A DNA stretch of 64,000 nt, from contig JAMFSL010000134.1 in assembly GCA_026225275.1 (NCBI GenBank), forward strand, positions 41,926 to 105,925, in the 5' to 3' direction. The stretch comes from Puia dinghuensis (GTDB lineage: Bacteria; Bacteroidota; Bacteroidia; Chitinophagales; Chitinophagaceae). Below, in pieces: positions 7,997 to 17,300 of this stretch (position 1 is its first letter; every line of letters begins with the position of its first letter). The notes below the pieces were generated by a model. The model saw only the letters and a list, made by a program, of their open reading frames with translations, was not told the origin of the DNA and did no database searches. A program made the position numbers and the translations under genes.

Positions 7997-10342
7997 TTAA
8001 TTGCCTTTCTTTTTCCTGGGCACTCGTTTGGGCGGGTTGGCTTTTACGTCTTCTATGATCGCCTTTACTTCTTCCAGGGTCAGGTCTGCCGCAGTTTCCT
8101 GCTTTTCCTTCGGCAGTTTATAATTTCGCAGCCCTTGTTTGATATACGGGCCATAGGGGCCCCTCAGCAGTTGTATTTTTTCTTTTTCGAAGATTTTGAT
8201 CGTGCGTTGTTCCTTAGCCGTTCTTTTTTCGACAACCATCGGGCCTGCGGTTTCAAAAGAAATGGTATAAGGATCGTGTTCTTTGCCCAGGGAATAAAAC
8301 TTACTGTCGTGAGCGATATAGGGACCGAAGCGACCGATGTTGACCGTGATATCCGATCCTTCGAATGGACCCAGGTTACGGGGAAGGCGGAAGAGTTCCA
8401 TGGCTTCATCGAAACTGATCGTCTCGATGCTTTGGGTATTCTTCAACTTAGCAAACTTGGGCTTTTCCTCATCGTTGACATCCCCGATCTGAACCATGGG
8501 ACCATAACGACCCATCCGGGCAACGACTTTTTTTCCGCTCTGGGCATCGACGCCTAATTCCCGCTCGCCTTTTATGCGTTCGGCATTCTCAATGGTATTT
8601 TCGACATCCTTTTTAAAGGGGTTATAGAAATCGTCTATCATCTTACTCCATATCATTCTGCCCTGTGCTACTTCATCGAACTCTTCTTCGATGCGGGCCG
8701 TGAAATGGTAGTCCATGATATTGTCAAAATACTGCTTGAGGAAGTCTGTCACCACCAGACCAAGGTCAGTCGGGAAGAGCTTGGATTTCTCCGCGCCGGT
8801 ATTTTCCTGTTCCTGCAGCTTTTCAATCTTATCATTTTTCAGCACCAGGATACGGAAATCCCTTTTGACACCTTCTTTGTCCCTTTTTTCCACATAGCCT
8901 CTTTTCAGGATGGTAGAGATCGTGGGGGCATAGGTCGAAGGCCGGCCAATGCCGAGCTCTTCCAACTTCTTGACCAATGAAGCCTCCGTATAGCGGGGTA
9001 GAGCACGGGTAAATCGTTCGACGGCCCGCATTTCCTTGAAAGGGAGCTGCTGACGGACGGCCAGGGGCGGGAGAACGCCTTCCTGATCCTCTTCTTCGGT
9101 GCTATCCTCTTCGTCCCGGTCTTCGCGGTATACTTTCAGGAAGCCATCGAATTTCAACACTTCGCCGCTGGCGGTCAGTTCTTCTTTATTAGTAGAGATC
9201 TGGATCTTTGCAACAGTCTTTTCTAATTCTGCATCTGCCATCTGACTGGCCATCGTCCGTTTCCAGATCAGTTCGTAAAGGCGGCGGCCATCGGAGTCTT
9301 CCACCGTCATGGCATCCATATAGGTAGGGCGAATGGCCTCGTGCGCTTCCTGGGCCGACTCATTCTTGTTCTTGAACTTCCTGGCCTGGTGGTATTTGTC
9401 GCCGTACTGGCTGCGGATTTGCTGAGAGGCTGCGTCCATCGCCAGCTCGCTGAGGTTGACACTGTCGGTACGCATATAAGTGATCTTACCGCTCTCGTAC
9501 AGTTTTTGGGCCAGCAGCATGGTGCGGCTAACTGAATAGCCCAGTTTACGGCTCGCTTCCTGTTGCAGGGTGGAGGTGGTAAAAGGGGCGGCCGGTGTTT
9601 TCTTACCGGGTTTGACCTGGATATCGGTGACCGTATAGTCGGCGCCTACGCAACTTTGCAGGAAGACGTCGGCATTTTCAGCAGAAGCCTGCCGTTTTCC
9701 CTCGGCAGAAAAGGTTACGGCTTTGCCGGTAACGTCTTTGGCAGTGAAAAAGGCTTCAATTTTAAATGCGCTGACCGCGACGAAAGCATTGATTTCCCGT
9801 TCCCGTTCGGCAATGATCCTTACCGCTACGCTCTGGACCCGCCCGGCGCTGAGATTGTTTTTCATGCTCATTTTCCGCCACAGGACCGGGCTGAGCTCGA
9901 ATCCCACGATCCGGTCGAGGATCCGGCGGGCCTGCTGGGCGTTGACCAGGTTCATATCCACCGTCCGGGGCCGGCTGACCGCTGACTCGATGGCGGTCTT
10001 GGTGATCTCATGAAAAACAATGCGTTTGGTCGTTATCGGGTCCAATCCCAGTACTTCGCATAAATGCCAGGAAATAGCTTCCCCTTCACGGTCCTCATCC
10101 GTCGCGAGCCATACTTCGCCGGATTTTTTGGCGCTCGCTTTTAACTCCTTGACAACTTTTTCTTTATCTTCGGGAACTATGTAACGGGGTTTATAATTGT
10201 CCTTGATGTCGATACCCATATCACCCTTTTCCAGGTCTCTGATATGCCCGTAGCAAGACTTCACCTCAAAATCTTCTCCCAGGATCTTCTCAATCGTCTT
10301 GGCCTTCGCCGGAGACTCCACTATTAATAAGTTTTTCGCCAT
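7997..10342 (-). CDS. topA: DNA topoisomerase I
   Basis: A type IA topoisomerase that relaxes negative supercoils. Numbering from the ATG at 10342 (781 residues), the Toprim domain starts with MAKNLLIVESPAKA and carries the metal-binding run DEDREGE (82-88). The catalytic tyrosine is Tyr289 in KITYMRTDSVNLS. NNLSAGRVQSVA and SYGRPSTYAP-type blocks of the core are present. The C-terminus has the repeat domain found in many non-enterobacterial enzymes instead of obvious zinc fingers, and ends in a basic tail. An upstream start at 10489 is open but adds 49 unconserved residues, so I used the ATG directly before the Toprim domain. It is divergent from pxpB. Confidence 0.96.
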   Translation of the reverse strand: MAKNLLIVESPAKAKTIEKILGEDFEVKSCYGHIRDLEKGDMGIDIKDNYKPRYIVPEDKEKVVKELKASAKKSGEVWLATDEDREGEAISWHLCEVLGLDPITTKRIVFHEITKTAIESAVSRPRTVDMNLVNAQQARRILDRIVGFELSPVLWRKMSMKNNLSAGRVQSVAVRIIAEREREINAFVAVSAFKIEAFFTAKDVTGKAVTFSAEGKRQASAENADVFLQSCVGADYTVTDIQVKPGKKTPAAPFTTSTLQQEASRKLGYSVSRTMLLAQKLYESGKITYMRTDSVNLSELAMDAASQQIRSQYGDKYHQARKFKNKNESAQEAHEAIRPTYMDAMTVEDSDGRRLYELIWKRTMASQMADAELEKTVAKIQISTNKEELTASGEVLKFDGFLKVYREDRDEEDSTEEEDQEGVLPPLAVRQQLPFKEMRAVERFTRALPRYTEASLVKKLEELGIGRPSTYAPTISTILKRGYVEKRDKEGVKRDFRILVLKNDKIEKLQEQENTGAEKSKLFPTDLGLVVTDFLKQYFDNIMDYHFTARIEEEFDEVAQGRMIWSKMIDDFYNPFKKDVENTIENAERIKGERELGVDAQSGKKVVARMGRYGPMVQIGDVNDEEKPKFAKLKNTQSIETISFDEAMELFRLPRNLGPFEGSDITVNIGRFGPYIAHDSKFYSLGKEHDPYTISFETAGPMVVEKRTAKEQRTIKIFEKEKIQLLRGPYGPYIKQGLRNYKLPKEKQETAADLTLEEVKAIIEDVKANPPKRVPRKKKGN

Positions 10343-10603
10343 TTTAGTCAGAAAGGGTTTGAAATCGGCTCGGAAATTTTGGTCCGGCCTGCCCGTCATG
10401 CGTGCAAGTTTACAGTATAACCACCAAATTAAAAAATTAGTAGAAGCCGGGAGCCGGGCATGGCCGGGATTTCCCTTTTCATTTTGCATTGTCTACCAGC
10501 CATTTATGTGCCAGTAATTCGCGGCCGTTATAAGTTTATGAACAAGTAAGGCCTTCCCCTGCCCAAAAAGCCTTAATTTGGACATCCAATCACCTGGCGT
10601 GCA

Positions 10604-11359
10604 GTGAACCGGTCGACATCTTTCTCTATATATCCCCTGGGCGACTCTGCCATTACCATTGACCTGGGCAATAGCATCGATGAACAGCTCAACAGCCGGG
10701 CCCTGGCCATTCATGACTGGTTGCAGGCCCATCGTTTTCCCGGTCTGATAGACATTATTATAGCCTATAGTTCGGTATCGGTTTTTTATGACCCGGCCAT
10801 TGTCCGGACTAGTAAAGTTAATGCACCTGGCGGGGCATATGGCTGGTTGAACGGATTGTTGGAGCGAGCCGGGAAGGAGGTGTTGGGGACTGTGATCCAA
10901 AATGAGCGGACTGGTCGGCCTGCGGAAAATGGAACGAACGGACATTCCTTCCGGATACCGGTCTGTTATGATAGGGAATACGGGCCTGACCTCGAATGGG
11001 TTGCCAGGCAAAAGGGCTTATCCGTGGAGGAGGTGATCGGGCTACATCATTCCGGCCACTACCGGATCTATATGGTCGGATTCCTGCCCGGCTTTCCTTA
11101 CCTGGGAAAAATAGACAGCCGGCTGGAGATCCCCAGAAAGGACAGGCCGGTACCGGTCCTCAAGGGTGGTGTGGGCATCACGGGGCTGCAGACAGGCATC
11201 TATCCCCTGAGCAGTCCGGGAGGTTGGCAGATCATTGGCCGGACACCGCTGAAGTTATTCGACTGGCAGGTCGATCCACCCATCCGGTTTCAATGTGGGG
11301 ACCATGTGGAGTTCTATCCGATTTCCCGGGAAGAATTTCAGGAATGGAAAAACACCTGA
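10604..11359 (+). CDS. pxpB: 5-oxoprolinase subunit PxpB (KipI-like)
   Basis: A 251-residue subunit of the ATP-dependent 5-oxoprolinase that turns pyroglutamate into glutamate. It matches the CT_C_D/KipI family: IYPLGDSAITIDLG at the start, the HxxxxYxVYMVGFLPGFPYLG-type block (present as YRIYMVGFLPGFPYLG), then RPVPVLKGGVGI and STPGGWQIIGRTP-like (SSPGGWQIIGRTP). The start is a GTG; no ATG lies ahead of the conserved region. It is first in the order pxpB-pxpC-pxpA, 142 bases before pxpC. The pathway salvages spontaneously formed 5-oxoproline. Confidence 0.93.
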   Translation: MNRSTSFSIYPLGDSAITIDLGNSIDEQLNSRALAIHDWLQAHRFPGLIDIIIAYSSVSVFYDPAIVRTSKVNAPGGAYGWLNGLLERAGKEVLGTVIQNERTGRPAENGTNGHSFRIPVCYDREYGPDLEWVARQKGLSVEEVIGLHHSGHYRIYMVGFLPGFPYLGKIDSRLEIPRKDRPVPVLKGGVGITGLQTGIYPLSSPGGWQIIGRTPLKLFDWQVDPPIRFQCGDHVEFYPISREEFQEWKNT

Positions 11360-11500
11360 CAGCAACTTTCTCTTGTTATTTGCCGTATTTTATTTAAATT
11401 GTCCATCTTCCATGATTGAGCTCTGCCGTAACCTATCCATGTTGGATGATACGTACTCCCTGGTCTTTTTTAAACCATTCTTGCACATCAAACATCGATT

Positions 11501-12493
11501 ATGGCTTTCTCCATTATTAAACCCGGTTTACTGGATACGATACAGGACATGGGAAGGTATGGTGTAGGTAACTGGGGGATCAATCCCGGCGGCGCCATGG
11601 ACAGTTATGCTGCCCAGGTCGGCAACCTGCTGGTCGGCAACGACATCCAGGAAGCCGTTCTCGAGATCCATTTTCCGGGCCCCCAGATCCTTTTTGAACA
11701 GAATACATTGATCGCCATTACCGGAGCGGATTTCTCCCCCATGATCAATGACGAGTTTATTCCCCGCTGGCAGCCGGTGGTCGTTCGCAAAAACACTGTG
11801 CTGCATTTCCCGGCGCTGGTGCAGGGCGGCAGATGTTATCTGAGTGTGCATGGCGGGTATTGCATGAATAAATGGTTGAACAGCTACAGCACCAATCTCA
11901 AGGCAGGCGCCGGAGGGTGGGGGGGCATGCCCCTGAAAAAAGGGGATGAACTGCCTTTTAAAGAGAATACCATTTATTTCGCCGGTCTGCTGAAAGAGGA
12001 GAGTAATTTCGAAGTCTTGCCCTGGCGGGTCAATACCGATACGGTCTATAAACATCCGCATGAAATAGGCTTCATTCCCGGCCGGGAATGGAACGGATTG
12101 ACGGCCGCTTCGCGGCAGGCTTTCGGGGAGAACAATTTTTTGATCCATCCTTCTTCAGACCGGATGGGGTACCAGTTGAATGGCAGCCCGCTGACGCTCC
12201 AGCGACCGCTCGAATTGGTTTCTTCGGCGGTCAGCTTCGGTACGATACAACTGTTGCCGAATGGCCAGCTGATCGTCTTGATGGCAGATCACCAGACAAC
12301 AGGCGGTTATCCCCGCATTGCCCACGTTGCGACGGCCCATCTGCCGAAGCTGGCGCAGCTCCGGCCTTCCGATGTGATCCAGTTCAAGCTGACAGATATA
12401 GAGACTGCCGAACAATGGTTGATCAACCGGCAAAAAGAATTGCATATTTTGCAGCGATCTTGTCTGGATCACTTAAATGAGATGGTGTGCTAA
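11501..12493 (+). CDS. pxpC: 5-oxoprolinase subunit PxpC (KipA-like)
   Basis: A 330-residue subunit of the 5-oxoprolinase complex, of the CT_A_B (biotin-dependent carboxyltransferase-like) family. Conserved blocks are IIKPGLLDTIQDMGR at the start, GAMDSYA, ITGADFSP, VHGGY, a central HPSSDRMGYQLNG and the C-terminal VLMADHQTTGGYPRIA. Together with PxpA and PxpB it makes the active ATP-dependent ring-opening enzyme. Its stop codon overlaps the GTG start of pxpA by 7 bases, which indicates translational coupling. Confidence 0.94.
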   Translation: MAFSIIKPGLLDTIQDMGRYGVGNWGINPGGAMDSYAAQVGNLLVGNDIQEAVLEIHFPGPQILFEQNTLIAITGADFSPMINDEFIPRWQPVVVRKNTVLHFPALVQGGRCYLSVHGGYCMNKWLNSYSTNLKAGAGGWGGMPLKKGDELPFKENTIYFAGLLKEESNFEVLPWRVNTDTVYKHPHEIGFIPGREWNGLTAASRQAFGENNFLIHPSSDRMGYQLNGSPLTLQRPLELVSSAVSFGTIQLLPNGQLIVLMADHQTTGGYPRIAHVATAHLPKLAQLRPSDVIQFKLTDIETAEQWLINRQKELHILQRSCLDHLNEMVC

Positions 12494-13254
12494 AAATTGA
12501 TCTCAATTGCGACATGGGCGAAGGCATGGATACGGATGCGGCGATCTTTCCCTTTATCAGTTCAGCGAATATAGCCTGCGGCGGACATGCCGGGGATGCA
12601 GATACGATGCGGCGGACCATAGCCGTTGCCCTGGTGCATGGCGTGGCCATCGGGGCTCACCCTTCGTATCCTGACCGGGCCAGCTTTGGCCGAACGGATA
12701 TCCTGGACTCTTCACCCGGAAAAGGAGATCGGTCCTTGCGATTGGAGGACCTGGCGGATATCCTGACCGATCAGCTGCGGCAGCTGCAAAAACTAGCGAA
12801 CGACATGGGCGCCAGGCTTCATCATATCAAACCCCATGGCGCCCTATATAATCGGGCAGCCAAAGATGCCGTGGTCAGCGGGATCATTTGCCGGGCCATC
12901 AAAAATATCGATCCCACCTTATTATTATATGGGCTTAGCGGCAGCGAGATGCGCACCCAGGCTATTGCTCATGGTATCGCCTTTGTCAGCGAGGTATTTG
13001 CTGACCGGACCTACCAGCCTGATGGCAGTCTGACCCCGCGGACAGCCTCGGATGCCCTGATACATGACCCGGCGGTGATGGTCCGCCAGGTGCTGATGAT
13101 GGTGAGGGAAGGTAAAGTGCGGACCGCAGGTGATGTGGACGTCCCGATTGCCGCCGATACGATCTGTCTGCATGGGGATGGGCAGCATGCCGTCGAATTC
13201 GCAGCCAGGATCCGTCATGAGCTGGATCAGGAGGGAATCGTAATCGGGATTTGA
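12487..13254 (+). CDS. pxpA: 5-oxoprolinase subunit PxpA (LamB/YcsF family)
   Basis: A 255-residue LamB/YcsF family protein, the ring-binding subunit of 5-oxoprolinase. The start LKIDLNCDMGEG, SANIACGGHAGD and HHIKPHGALYN are the family signature blocks with their conserved His and Asp residues; VSEVFADRTYQPDGSL follows. The start is a GTG at 12487 within the end of pxpC, chosen because the conserved LNCDMGEG begins within five residues. It ends the pxpBCA operon; no transporter gene follows, unlike in many genomes. Confidence 0.95.
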   Translation: MLKIDLNCDMGEGMDTDAAIFPFISSANIACGGHAGDADTMRRTIAVALVHGVAIGAHPSYPDRASFGRTDILDSSPGKGDRSLRLEDLADILTDQLRQLQKLANDMGARLHHIKPHGALYNRAAKDAVVSGIICRAIKNIDPTLLLYGLSGSEMRTQAIAHGIAFVSEVFADRTYQPDGSLTPRTASDALIHDPAVMVRQVLMMVREGKVRTAGDVDVPIAADTICLHGDGQHAVEFAARIRHELDQEGIVIGI

Positions 13255-13327
13255 CATAAAATTGACGCTTCAACAGCGAAGGAATTCACACTGCAGTAAT
13301 CGCGCAGTCATTGATTTTTCAATAATT

Positions 13328-13358
13328 TTTGACTATTTGTAAAAAATACTTAGTTTTA
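13328..13358 (+). promoter_or_regulatory. Bacteroidota-type promoter for secreted coiled-coil protein
   Basis: TTTG at 13328-13331, then 19 bases, then TAGTTTTA at 13351-13358. This matches the phylum consensus (-33 TTTG, -7 TAnnTTTG) at all but one position. It lies in an AT-rich gap about 75 bases before the ATG at 13432. Confidence 0.5.
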
Positions 13359-13431
13359 ATTAGTTGCTCATAGACGTTAGTCCTGCTCTAAGAATTCTCC
13401 TAAAATTAATATTGACCTTAAACTGCTAACT

Positions 13432-14487
13432 ATGACTAAGCTCCCAACTGACATGGCCTCTATTTCCCATTTTCATCCCTTTCATCGCTTCTTTCTGTTA
13501 TTGGTATTGGCGTGTAGCCTTGCGGCATCGGCAAAGGCTCAAACCAACAGTTTTCCCTTGTATTCTTCGGGCGCCTATTCCGGCGGTACCGGGGATAACA
13601 CCAATGTCTCCACTCCGCAGTTGAAGCTGCAGTCTACATCGGGCTATATCCGGGTGACGCATTTGAGCGCTAGCGCCAGTATCTCTGCCGTGTATAATTA
13701 TGAGACCGGCAAGGACGCTTACTGGGGGGAGGTCGCAGATGTCGGCAATTACTGGTTTCGGGGAAGAAACCTGCTGGTGCAGGGGGGCAAGGTAGGAATA
13801 AATGTTGCCACCCCTCAGTATCAGCTGGATGCAGCGGGGCAGGTAGGCTGTAATGCTTTTATACTCACGAATAAATATCCTGGCAGCAGTACGAGCGATC
13901 TTTCGCTGACAGGCTACTTCAATACCAGTGCCTACGATATGATAGCGATTCACAACGGGTGGGATCCTAATGGCCTTTTTATTGCAGGATACAATGCCAG
14001 TAATGCAACCGCCGCGGTCTGGACAGGCCTCGCCACGAAAAAAGTATATATCGGGACGCCGGCTTTCAATAATATGAATTACATGTGTGTGAATTTAATG
14101 ACCGGCGGGGTCGGCATCGGGACCATCAACACCAACGATCCCAACAACCGGTTATTCGTAGAAACAGGCATCCGCACCCGTAAAATAACCATCGACCAGG
14201 CGACATGGCCGGATTATGTATTCTCACCGGATTACCGGCTACTGCCGCTGGATAGTCTTCGCTCTTATATCGTTTCAAACAAACATCTACCGGAGATGCC
14301 TTCAGCGGACAGTGTAACTAAAAATGGCGTAGAACTCGGTGATGGCGAGTCGCGGCTGCTAAAAAAAGTTGAAGAATTGACCTTATATATTATAGAACAA
14401 CAAAAAGAGATAGAAGAAATCAAAGCTGAGAATACGGAAATGGCTACTCAGATAGAAATCCTTCGTAAGAGCAAGAACTGCAAATAG
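13432..14487 (+). CDS. Secreted tail-fibre-like protein with C-terminal coiled coil
   Basis: A 351-residue protein with a signal peptide ending near AKAQ (about residue 37). The middle is rich in Ser, Gly, Asn and Tyr and looks like beta-structure. The C-terminal region (WPDYVFSPDYRLLPLDSLRSYI, then HLPEMPSA and a Glu/Lys-rich helix) is a pattern that recurs at the ends of Bacteroidota surface proteins resembling phage tail fibres; it ends in a coiled coil that probably trimerises. It has no visible catalytic motif, including no clear peptidase S74 Ser/Lys dyad. A surface or adhesin-like role is an inference. A promoter-like element stands about 75 bases upstream. Confidence 0.7.
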   Translation: MTKLPTDMASISHFHPFHRFFLLLVLACSLAASAKAQTNSFPLYSSGAYSGGTGDNTNVSTPQLKLQSTSGYIRVTHLSASASISAVYNYETGKDAYWGEVADVGNYWFRGRNLLVQGGKVGINVATPQYQLDAAGQVGCNAFILTNKYPGSSTSDLSLTGYFNTSAYDMIAIHNGWDPNGLFIAGYNASNATAAVWTGLATKKVYIGTPAFNNMNYMCVNLMTGGVGIGTINTNDPNNRLFVETGIRTRKITIDQATWPDYVFSPDYRLLPLDSLRSYIVSNKHLPEMPSADSVTKNGVELGDGESRLLKKVEELTLYIIEQQKEIEEIKAENTEMATQIEILRKSKNCK

Positions 14488-14498
14488 TGACTTAAAAA

Positions 14499-14527
14499 TT
14501 TGATAAGGATAAGTACCCTTACTTGTG
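14499..14527 (+). promoter_or_regulatory. Possible promoter for DUF4407 gene
   Basis: TTTG (14499-14502), 17 bases, then TACTTGTG (14520-14527), one mismatch from the phylum -7 consensus. It lies 114 bases ahead of the ATG at 14641. The match is fair but not strong. Confidence 0.33.
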
Positions 14528-14640
14528 ACATGCCCATTTTAGCATTTCCTTTGCAATTTCTCCTGAAATTTCCCGTTATTTGCCCAGTTCCCACTCCAAC
14601 ACAACGAAAGGATTTCTCTTTCACTCTTAATGAACTGACT

Positions 14641-15912
14641 ATGGCAACAACTAGCGAGCCGGGCCGGATCCAGGGCGGCTATACGTATGATTCTTTCACC
14701 GGGGTTGGCGAACGCGTGAAAAAGCCGACGGAATCTCATTTTCTCTGGTGGTGCGCCGGCGCCTACCAGGACCTGCTGAAGGAATGCCCCTCCGAGCAGA
14801 CGAAATATGCCGGGCTGGGCGGGGTTTTGTTAGCCACTTTTGTACTGGCGGCCTTTTCATCGGGCTATGCCATCTACAGTGTTTTTAATGACATCACCTG
14901 GGCAGTGATCTTCGCTATCATCTGGGGCCTCATCATCTTCAACTTCGACCGGTTCCTGGTCACGACCATGCGGAAATATGGCGTATCGCGGCGCAAGCAA
15001 ATCTGGATGGCCGTGCCGCGGCTGGTGCTCGCGCTGCTGATCGGCTTTACAATTGCCCGGCCGCTGGAACTGAAGATCTTCGAAAAAGAGATCGACGTAC
15101 AGGTGACGGCTAACCGGCATAAACTGCTATTACTGAATGATAGTCTCCTCCAGGCCGAGAATCACAGCGTGCTCACCGCAGCGCAACAGGAACGAGACAG
15201 GCTGACGACCCGGCAATCAGCCCTGGAAGACACCTTACATCGCCTGCAGCAGGCCTATGTACAGGAGGCGGATGGCACAGGTGGTTCACAGCGGCGGGGT
15301 ATCGACAAACTCACCTTATTGAAGAAAGAGGCCTACAACACGGCTTTACAGCAATCGACTCCTCTACTGGAACAACTGCGGCAACAGATCAGCTACCAGG
15401 ACAGCATTATCCGGCAAGCCAATGCCGGTCGCGATGTCAAAAACAAACAGTACGAAGCACAGGTGACCGCGGATGTGGGGTTCCTGGAAAGAAATAAGGC
15501 GTTATCCGACCTGTCGACCCGGGAAAGCAGCGTGTGGTGGGCCAGCCTACTGATCTCGCTGCTGATCATCCTCATCGAGACGGCGCCGGTCCTGTCGAAA
15601 CTGATCATGAGTACAGGACCCTATGATCTGGCGCTTGCTGGTATGGAACTAAAACAGATGGCGGCGGCGGAAGAAGATATGCGCCATGACCGGGAACAGG
15701 TCTATGAAAAAAGAAAGGCCATCAACGGAAAAAAGAAGGAGATGACGGACGAACTGTTGGAAAAGCTGTCGGCCTTGCAAAAGAAGCATGTACAGGAGGA
15801 ACTGGATCAGTGGGAGCGGGGAGAGGACAAGATCCCCAGGCGGATGCCGCTGGAGGAGATCGCCCGCCGGATCAGACAGCGCTACGATTTCCGGGAAGAC
15901 GATATCCTATAG
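14641..15912 (+). CDS. DUF4407 membrane protein with coiled coil
   Basis: A 423-residue inner-membrane protein of the DUF4407 family. After a soluble N-terminus come HFLWWCAGAYQDLL, three membrane segments (roughly residues 60-80, 83-103, 120-140; the second ends in IFNFDRFLV, a family hallmark), then a long soluble coiled coil of about 130 residues rich in Gln, Leu and Arg, a fourth membrane segment with LIILIETAPVLSKL, and a charged C-terminal helix. I used the ATG at 14641, because the upstream start at 14500 adds 47 residues without family likeness. The function is unknown. The topology (coiled coil held between membrane segments) suggests a scaffold or a sensor of envelope state. Confidence 0.82.
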   Translation: MATTSEPGRIQGGYTYDSFTGVGERVKKPTESHFLWWCAGAYQDLLKECPSEQTKYAGLGGVLLATFVLAAFSSGYAIYSVFNDITWAVIFAIIWGLIIFNFDRFLVTTMRKYGVSRRKQIWMAVPRLVLALLIGFTIARPLELKIFEKEIDVQVTANRHKLLLLNDSLLQAENHSVLTAAQQERDRLTTRQSALEDTLHRLQQAYVQEADGTGGSQRRGIDKLTLLKKEAYNTALQQSTPLLEQLRQQISYQDSIIRQANAGRDVKNKQYEAQVTADVGFLERNKALSDLSTRESSVWWASLLISLLIILIETAPVLSKLIMSTGPYDLALAGMELKQMAAAEEDMRHDREQVYEKRKAINGKKKEMTDELLEKLSALQKKHVQEELDQWERGEDKIPRRMPLEEIARRIRQRYDFREDDIL

Positions 15913-15915
15913 TAT

Positions 15916-16455
15916 TTATTCCCGGCTAGCCTCTTTGTTAATATAATTTTCCGCCACTGCAGTCAGCAATTCATCCATCTCTTTTTCTTCTAAAAGAGAT
16001 AATTCCAGGAGCTCTGCGATGTCGTCATGATCCAGGGTGCTGGCATGTTGCGCCAGGCTTCCGTAGCTGGTGATCTCATAGTGTTCCAGTTTCTGCGCTG
16101 CTACGACGATGCCCGCATCCCGGGTAGCGGTCCCGGCCCGCGTCCCTTCGATCACCATTTCCGCCTCCCGGGTAATGCCCAGGATCGCCTCTGACGTGTG
16201 GGCCTCGGCGCCGGATCCCAGCAATTTAAAGATCATTTCCAGGCGGTTGATCTGCATCCGGGTGTCGTCGAGGTGACTGGCCAGGACATTACTTAACTTT
16301 TGGGAAGAGACTGCTTTTTTCAACATCGGCAGCACACGCAGCTGATGCTGTTCGGCTGCGTACAATTCTTTCAATTCATTCAAAAAAAGCTCCTCCAGCT
16401 TTGAATCCTGCCCGTCTGGCGACCCCGGCTCCTTTTTGTCGATTATCTTTTCCAT
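15916..16455 (-). CDS. DUF892 / YciE-YciF ferritin-like protein
   Basis: A 179-residue ferritin-like four-helix protein of the DUF892 (YciE/YciF) family. KLEELFLNELKELYAAEQ opens the first helix, with the conserved Glu and the AEQ motif; HLDDTRMQINRLEMIF, AQKLEHYEITSYGSL and LLEEKEMDELL supply the Glu/His residues expected at a di-metal centre. Such proteins are linked to stress responses, but their reaction is not established. The start ATG at 16455 is preferred to one 9 codons upstream. It converges tail-to-tail with the DUF4407 gene, with three bases between the stop codons. Confidence 0.9.
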   Translation of the reverse strand: MEKIIDKKEPGSPDGQDSKLEELFLNELKELYAAEQHQLRVLPMLKKAVSSQKLSNVLASHLDDTRMQINRLEMIFKLLGSGAEAHTSEAILGITREAEMVIEGTRAGTATRDAGIVVAAQKLEHYEITSYGSLAQHASTLDHDDIAELLELSLLEEKEMDELLTAVAENYINKEASRE

Positions 16456-16583
16456 ATAGCTGTATTTAAGAAAGAAAGTCAAAAAGCCTGCCTTTATTGC
16501 CGTGGACGACAGTCGGCGCGAAAACTCAGCGGTGCGAGTCCTGGACGTGGCTCGGATTTTATACTATTAGTATAAATGAACAT

Positions 16584-16832
16584 ATGGAAAATCTAAAGAC
16601 AGAGCTGATGAAAATCCGGGTAAATGATGAAACGGACGAATATGTTGCGGAAGAAAAGGATCACGGAGATCTGGTCGTCTACGATATTTCCCGGGCAGGT
16701 CATTATCTCCTAACCCTTTCCCGTGATGGCAGCATACTATTCATGAACTTCGATGCGGATGAAAAAGATAGGGAAATCTTTAAATTATCTCACCTGAATG
16801 CATTCATCGAGAAGATAAAAACCCTTTCTTAG
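16584..16832 (+). CDS. Small hypothetical protein
   Basis: An 82-residue acidic protein starting MENLKTELMKIRV. I do not recognise a family. It has no signal peptide, membrane segment or cysteine; it alternates charged helix-like ends with a central beta-like stretch (GDLVVYDISRAGHYLLTLS). The start ATG at 16584 is chosen because the codons ahead of it code for an unlikely Trp/Cys-rich peptide. It is divergent from the DUF892 gene and followed by a terminator 32 bases downstream, which supports it as a real, singly transcribed gene. Confidence 0.6.
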   Translation: MENLKTELMKIRVNDETDEYVAEEKDHGDLVVYDISRAGHYLLTLSRDGSILFMNFDADEKDREIFKLSHLNAFIEKIKTLS

Positions 16833-16864
16833 GGGATCGGACCCAATGAGTTGTGGAAATTGCA

Positions 16865-16896
16865 CCCTCCCCGGCTATTCTGGGAGGGAATTTTTT
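16865..16896 (+). terminator. Intrinsic terminator after small hypothetical gene
   Basis: Perfect 7-bp stem CCCTCCC (16865-16871) with GGGAGGG (16882-16888), a 10-base loop, then AA and six T. It fits a rho-independent terminator for the gene ending at 16832. Confidence 0.82.
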
Positions 16897-17289
16897 CCAC
16901 AGTGTAAAGATCCATCTGTATTACAAGGTATCATGCTTTTTGACCTTATGCAGGGAGCAGAAAGGTCTGCGGGAAGCCAGCGCATTGAGGCGGCGGATCG
17001 TATTTTCATCAGGCGGAGCAGGAGACGTGATCAATTTGACCACTCCTGACGTTTTCCGGCGTGATTTCGTGCTGAAGGCCATCTTAGAGTGATCCGGAGC
17101 GATAGATAGCCAGTTGGGCAGTGAATTAGTCGTCATATAAATTTGCTTTCAATAATTGCAATACCTATATTCAAAAACAATACCACGGCCAGGCGAAAAG
17201 ATCCTCATGCAGGAAGAAGACAGGCAATATTCCGGTTATAACATTATACTAACTAAAAAAAATCGGAAATTAGGAACTTTACTTATCAT

Positions 17290-17300
17290 TACATCTAATT
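17290..17300 (+). promoter_or_regulatory. Shared word TACATCTAATT, copy 1
   Basis: This copy lies 14 bases before the start codon of the POTRA/beta-barrel protein. Identical 11-mers stand upstream of the outer-membrane receptor gene (22776-22786, minus strand) and the L,D-transpeptidase gene (61455-61465). Each is followed by N-A-T. What binds it is unknown. Confidence 0.45.

Noticed and set aside
16846..17136. Small open frames on both strands in the gap after the 82-residue protein
   Set aside because: They overlap each other and a terminator, and have no conserved or protein-like pattern.
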